Assembly (NCBI RefSeq): GCF_900185595.1
Contig: NZ_FYBH01000031.1
Span: forward strand, 1-35,356
DNA from: Calothrix rhizosoleniae SC01
GTDB taxonomy: Bacteria; Cyanobacteriota; Cyanobacteriia; Cyanobacteriales; Nostocaceae
Length of the DNA stretch: 35,356 nucleotides
Direction: 5' to 3'
Position numbers and translations under genes: made by a program. Each line of letters begins with the position of its first letter. The stretch's first letter is position 1. This document shows, in pieces, positions 33,686 to 35,356 of this stretch. A model generated the notes under the pieces. The model was not told the DNA's origin. It did not search any database and saw only the letters and a program-made list of their open reading frames with translations.

Positions 33686-34345
33686 ATGATGGGAGTTCAA
33701 AAAATTATTCCCAAAATGTCTGCCCAGGCTCTATTAGAGATTATCGTAGAATCAGAACCAGAAGATGTTTGGTTTTTTGGAACACATTTTAATATGAATT
33801 TATCATACAGCCAGGAATTGTTTATTCAATTATTACAAAAACAATCTAGATTATTTTTTTTGATTACAAATCCTTTTGATAAAACTTCTATTGACTTTCA
33901 AGCTAAAGGCTTTGGGATTAAGAATAAAAACCTTTATAAAAATTGTCGTGATGGTATTTTTAATTTTCTCCAACTAATGAAACAGTGGCAAGAGATAAAT
34001 GATACTAATAAAAACTCTGAATATCACACTAAAATTATAGTAAAAATTTCCAGTAATTTACCTCGTACGAGAGCCTATATTGTTGACATTAAGAATCCAA
34101 ATGCTACTAGTGATATTATTCCTTACATGAATAATATCACAGCACGCGAATCTCCTATTTTTGCTTCTAATAATTCTCTGGAAAGCCTTTCTTTATTGCA
34201 GTTCAAAGGTATTGAAGAGGAATGGAGAAAGGATCAAACTAGGTATCTTCAGGATTACATTAAAGAATCTAATGGATTCAAAGAGATTCTTCACGAGTCA
34301 GCATATAACGATTTTTTAGATAAATATCCTAAACCAAATATATAG
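33686..34345 (+). CDS. Uncharacterised protein, PLD/DUF5919-like pattern
   Basis: 219 aa; no confident family. GAGGAG precedes two adjacent ATG codons. The pattern VWFFGTHFNMNLSYSQELFIQLLQKQSRLFFLITNPFD (a hydrophobic strand, polar loop, helix, then strand ending N/D-P) and, later, RAYIVDIKNPNATSDIIPYM and QFKGIEEEW resemble DUF5919-like and phospholipase-D-like proteins, which act or bind at phosphodiesters. No HKD motif is visible, so catalysis is unproven. It lies just right of the IS630 element, which separates it from the broken methyltransferase. Confidence 0.6.
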   Translation: MMGVQKIIPKMSAQALLEIIVESEPEDVWFFGTHFNMNLSYSQELFIQLLQKQSRLFFLITNPFDKTSIDFQAKGFGIKNKNLYKNCRDGIFNFLQLMKQWQEINDTNKNSEYHTKIIVKISSNLPRTRAYIVDIKNPNATSDIIPYMNNITARESPIFASNNSLESLSLLQFKGIEEEWRKDQTRYLQDYIKESNGFKEILHESAYNDFLDKYPKPNI

Positions 34346-34671
34346 CTACATAAATCTTAACATATTTGTCAATGTTCAATCATTGAATATCTCAAATATT
34401 TATGTATATAGCAATTTAAAAATCATCTTAAAGTTGTTTAATCACAGCATTTCTAATTATTTTTATCTGATTCATTGATGGTTCAGTGAATCACAATTTA
34501 TACAATGCTTACAACTAATAAATAAGAGGTACATTGAATTAATAATAGTTTACTAAGAATAAATGAAAATAGAAAATATATTAGCCGGAGTTTATAATTT
34601 GAGCAGTTGTGTTTCTGAATATGAGGCACGAAACTAATCACAGTTGTAGTTAGACAAGGAGCATCTAAATA
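34346..34671. other. AT-rich intergenic stretch
   Basis: 326 bp between the PLD-like gene and the small membrane protein. No gene, RNA or repeat could be supported. Confidence 0.5.
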
Positions 34672-34863
34672 ATGCAAATCCATAATTTTGATACGCAAGT
34701 ATTTATAGAAAATCAGATCATTGAAATCCCCACAGTTAATCAAGGAACTAATTCTCAAGTGTCACATATCATTACGCCATATGACTATCTAAATTTAGTG
34801 CCAGCCATTATTGTGGCTTTAACGCCATTACTATTAGCTTTAATCAAATCACGGAAAGAGTAA
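34672..34863 (+). CDS. Small single-pass membrane protein, 63 aa
   Basis: The polar N-terminus MQIHNFDTQVFIENQIIEIP is followed by one hydrophobic helix (about 40-58, LNLVPAIIVALTPLLLALI) and a basic end KSRKE. AAGGAG (34656-34661) about 10 bp upstream supports translation. No family recognised. The tail arrangement resembles that of the 43-aa open frame at 11577-11708, but without sequence similarity. Confidence 0.55.
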   Translation: MQIHNFDTQVFIENQIIEIPTVNQGTNSQVSHIITPYDYLNLVPAIIVALTPLLLALIKSRKE

Positions 34864-35356
34864 AAAGGATATTTTTATTCTTATTATCTTAAAAACAGAG
34901 CTATTATAGGGGTCAATCAGTGATAGTTGTAACTATCCCACCACAATAGAATTAATTCTTTACCTGTTTTGCCAAATGACTTTTAGTTTTTAGAATTGTC
35001 CCATAGCAGTTTTCCACGAATGTGGTTTTTATTACGGTGTTGGGAGTGTACGATTTTTTATTTTTAAGACAAGATGATATTGTCTACTAAATCACTATAA
35101 GCAAAGTATCGCAAACATAACTAAATACTATATTGCGTTATTTTTATTGCAGATAAGACAACGTTTTAGGAGTCGTTTAAAATCAACTTGATAAAGTGTG
35201 TTACCAAACTATAGGCAATTCAGGAGATTTCAAGGGTTTAATTGCTACATTTCTTATCGTGGTTTACTGCGCGGTTACTACTCAAACTCCGAAAACTTGA
35301 GGTGTGATATGGGGAGGATAGCAATACTGAATTATTGTTAGTGCTTTGCTACTAAG
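34864..35356. other. Gene-free right end
   Basis: 493 bp with stops in all frames. The only structure noted is GATAGTT-GT-AACTATC (34922-34937), a 7-bp inverted repeat. No transposase remnant was recognised. Confidence 0.5.

Noticed and set aside
34498-34758. 86-codon minus-strand frame
   Set aside because: Antisense to the better-supported 63-aa frame; AT-rich chance frame.

Overview
The window comes from a cyanobacterium, most likely a filamentous Nostocales-type species. The evidence is: many copies of the HIP1 octamer GCGATCGC (for example 542, 1032, 6525, 8804, 9135, 20516); heptanucleotide short tandem repeats (GCAGGGG, ACTCCCG and TCAAAAG units) between genes; a DASH cryptochrome; a Psb35-like photosystem II protein; and low GC content. 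No rRNA, tRNA or CRISPR array was seen.

Layout. (1) 47-1825, minus: a CHAT-protease / death-like adaptor / formylglycine-enzyme-fold protein. The last ~35 codons have the composition and motif layout of the variable region of a diversity-generating retroelement (DGR). The template and reverse transcriptase would be expected just left of base 1, outside the window. (2) 2424-6791: an alpha/beta hydrolase, an L,D-transpeptidase, a DASH cryptochrome and a YfcG-like glutathione transferase. (3) 7112-10141, minus: a TetR-controlled unit (tetR, SDR, PNPOx-like flavoprotein, Asp-nucleophile hydrolase). The same palindromic core lies inside two promoters, and the tetR promoter is placed so that its transcript should be leaderless. 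(4) 10142-11760: a long gene-poor stretch with nested palindromic elements, leading into (5) 11761-27475, plus: an almost complete Wzx/Wzy-type exopolysaccharide locus. It holds an initiating phosphoglycosyltransferase, a Wzz/BY-kinase, an acetyltransferase, two GT2 and two GT4 glycosyltransferases, Wzy, an oxidoreductase, an epimerase, Wzx and a WecG/TagA-type transferase. An M14-type metallo-deacylase follows directly. (6) 28721-30310: a Psb35-like protein and an acyl-CoA dehydrogenase-like protein. (7) 30528-35356: a decayed zone with fused remnants of M16 peptidases, a methyltransferase gene split by a miniature transposon, an IS630-family element needing a -1 frameshift, an orphan PLD/DUF5919-like protein, a small membrane protein and an empty tail.

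Mobile DNA runs through the whole window. One 113/127-bp miniature element with TA target duplication is present twice, once 24 bp upstream of the glutathione transferase start and once inside the methyltransferase. The two copies differ in length by exactly two heptamers. A second miniature element at 18.8 kb shares its ends with the IS630 element at 32.5 kb. A third family (1.95 and 25.03 kb) and a fourth conserved repeat (7.0, 10.5 and 30.3 kb) also carry or abut the GCAGGG-type heptamers. The strongest candidate for a noteworthy system is the CHAT / adaptor / hypervariable-receptor protein at the left edge. It looks like a self-diversifying sensor wired to a caspase-like effector.
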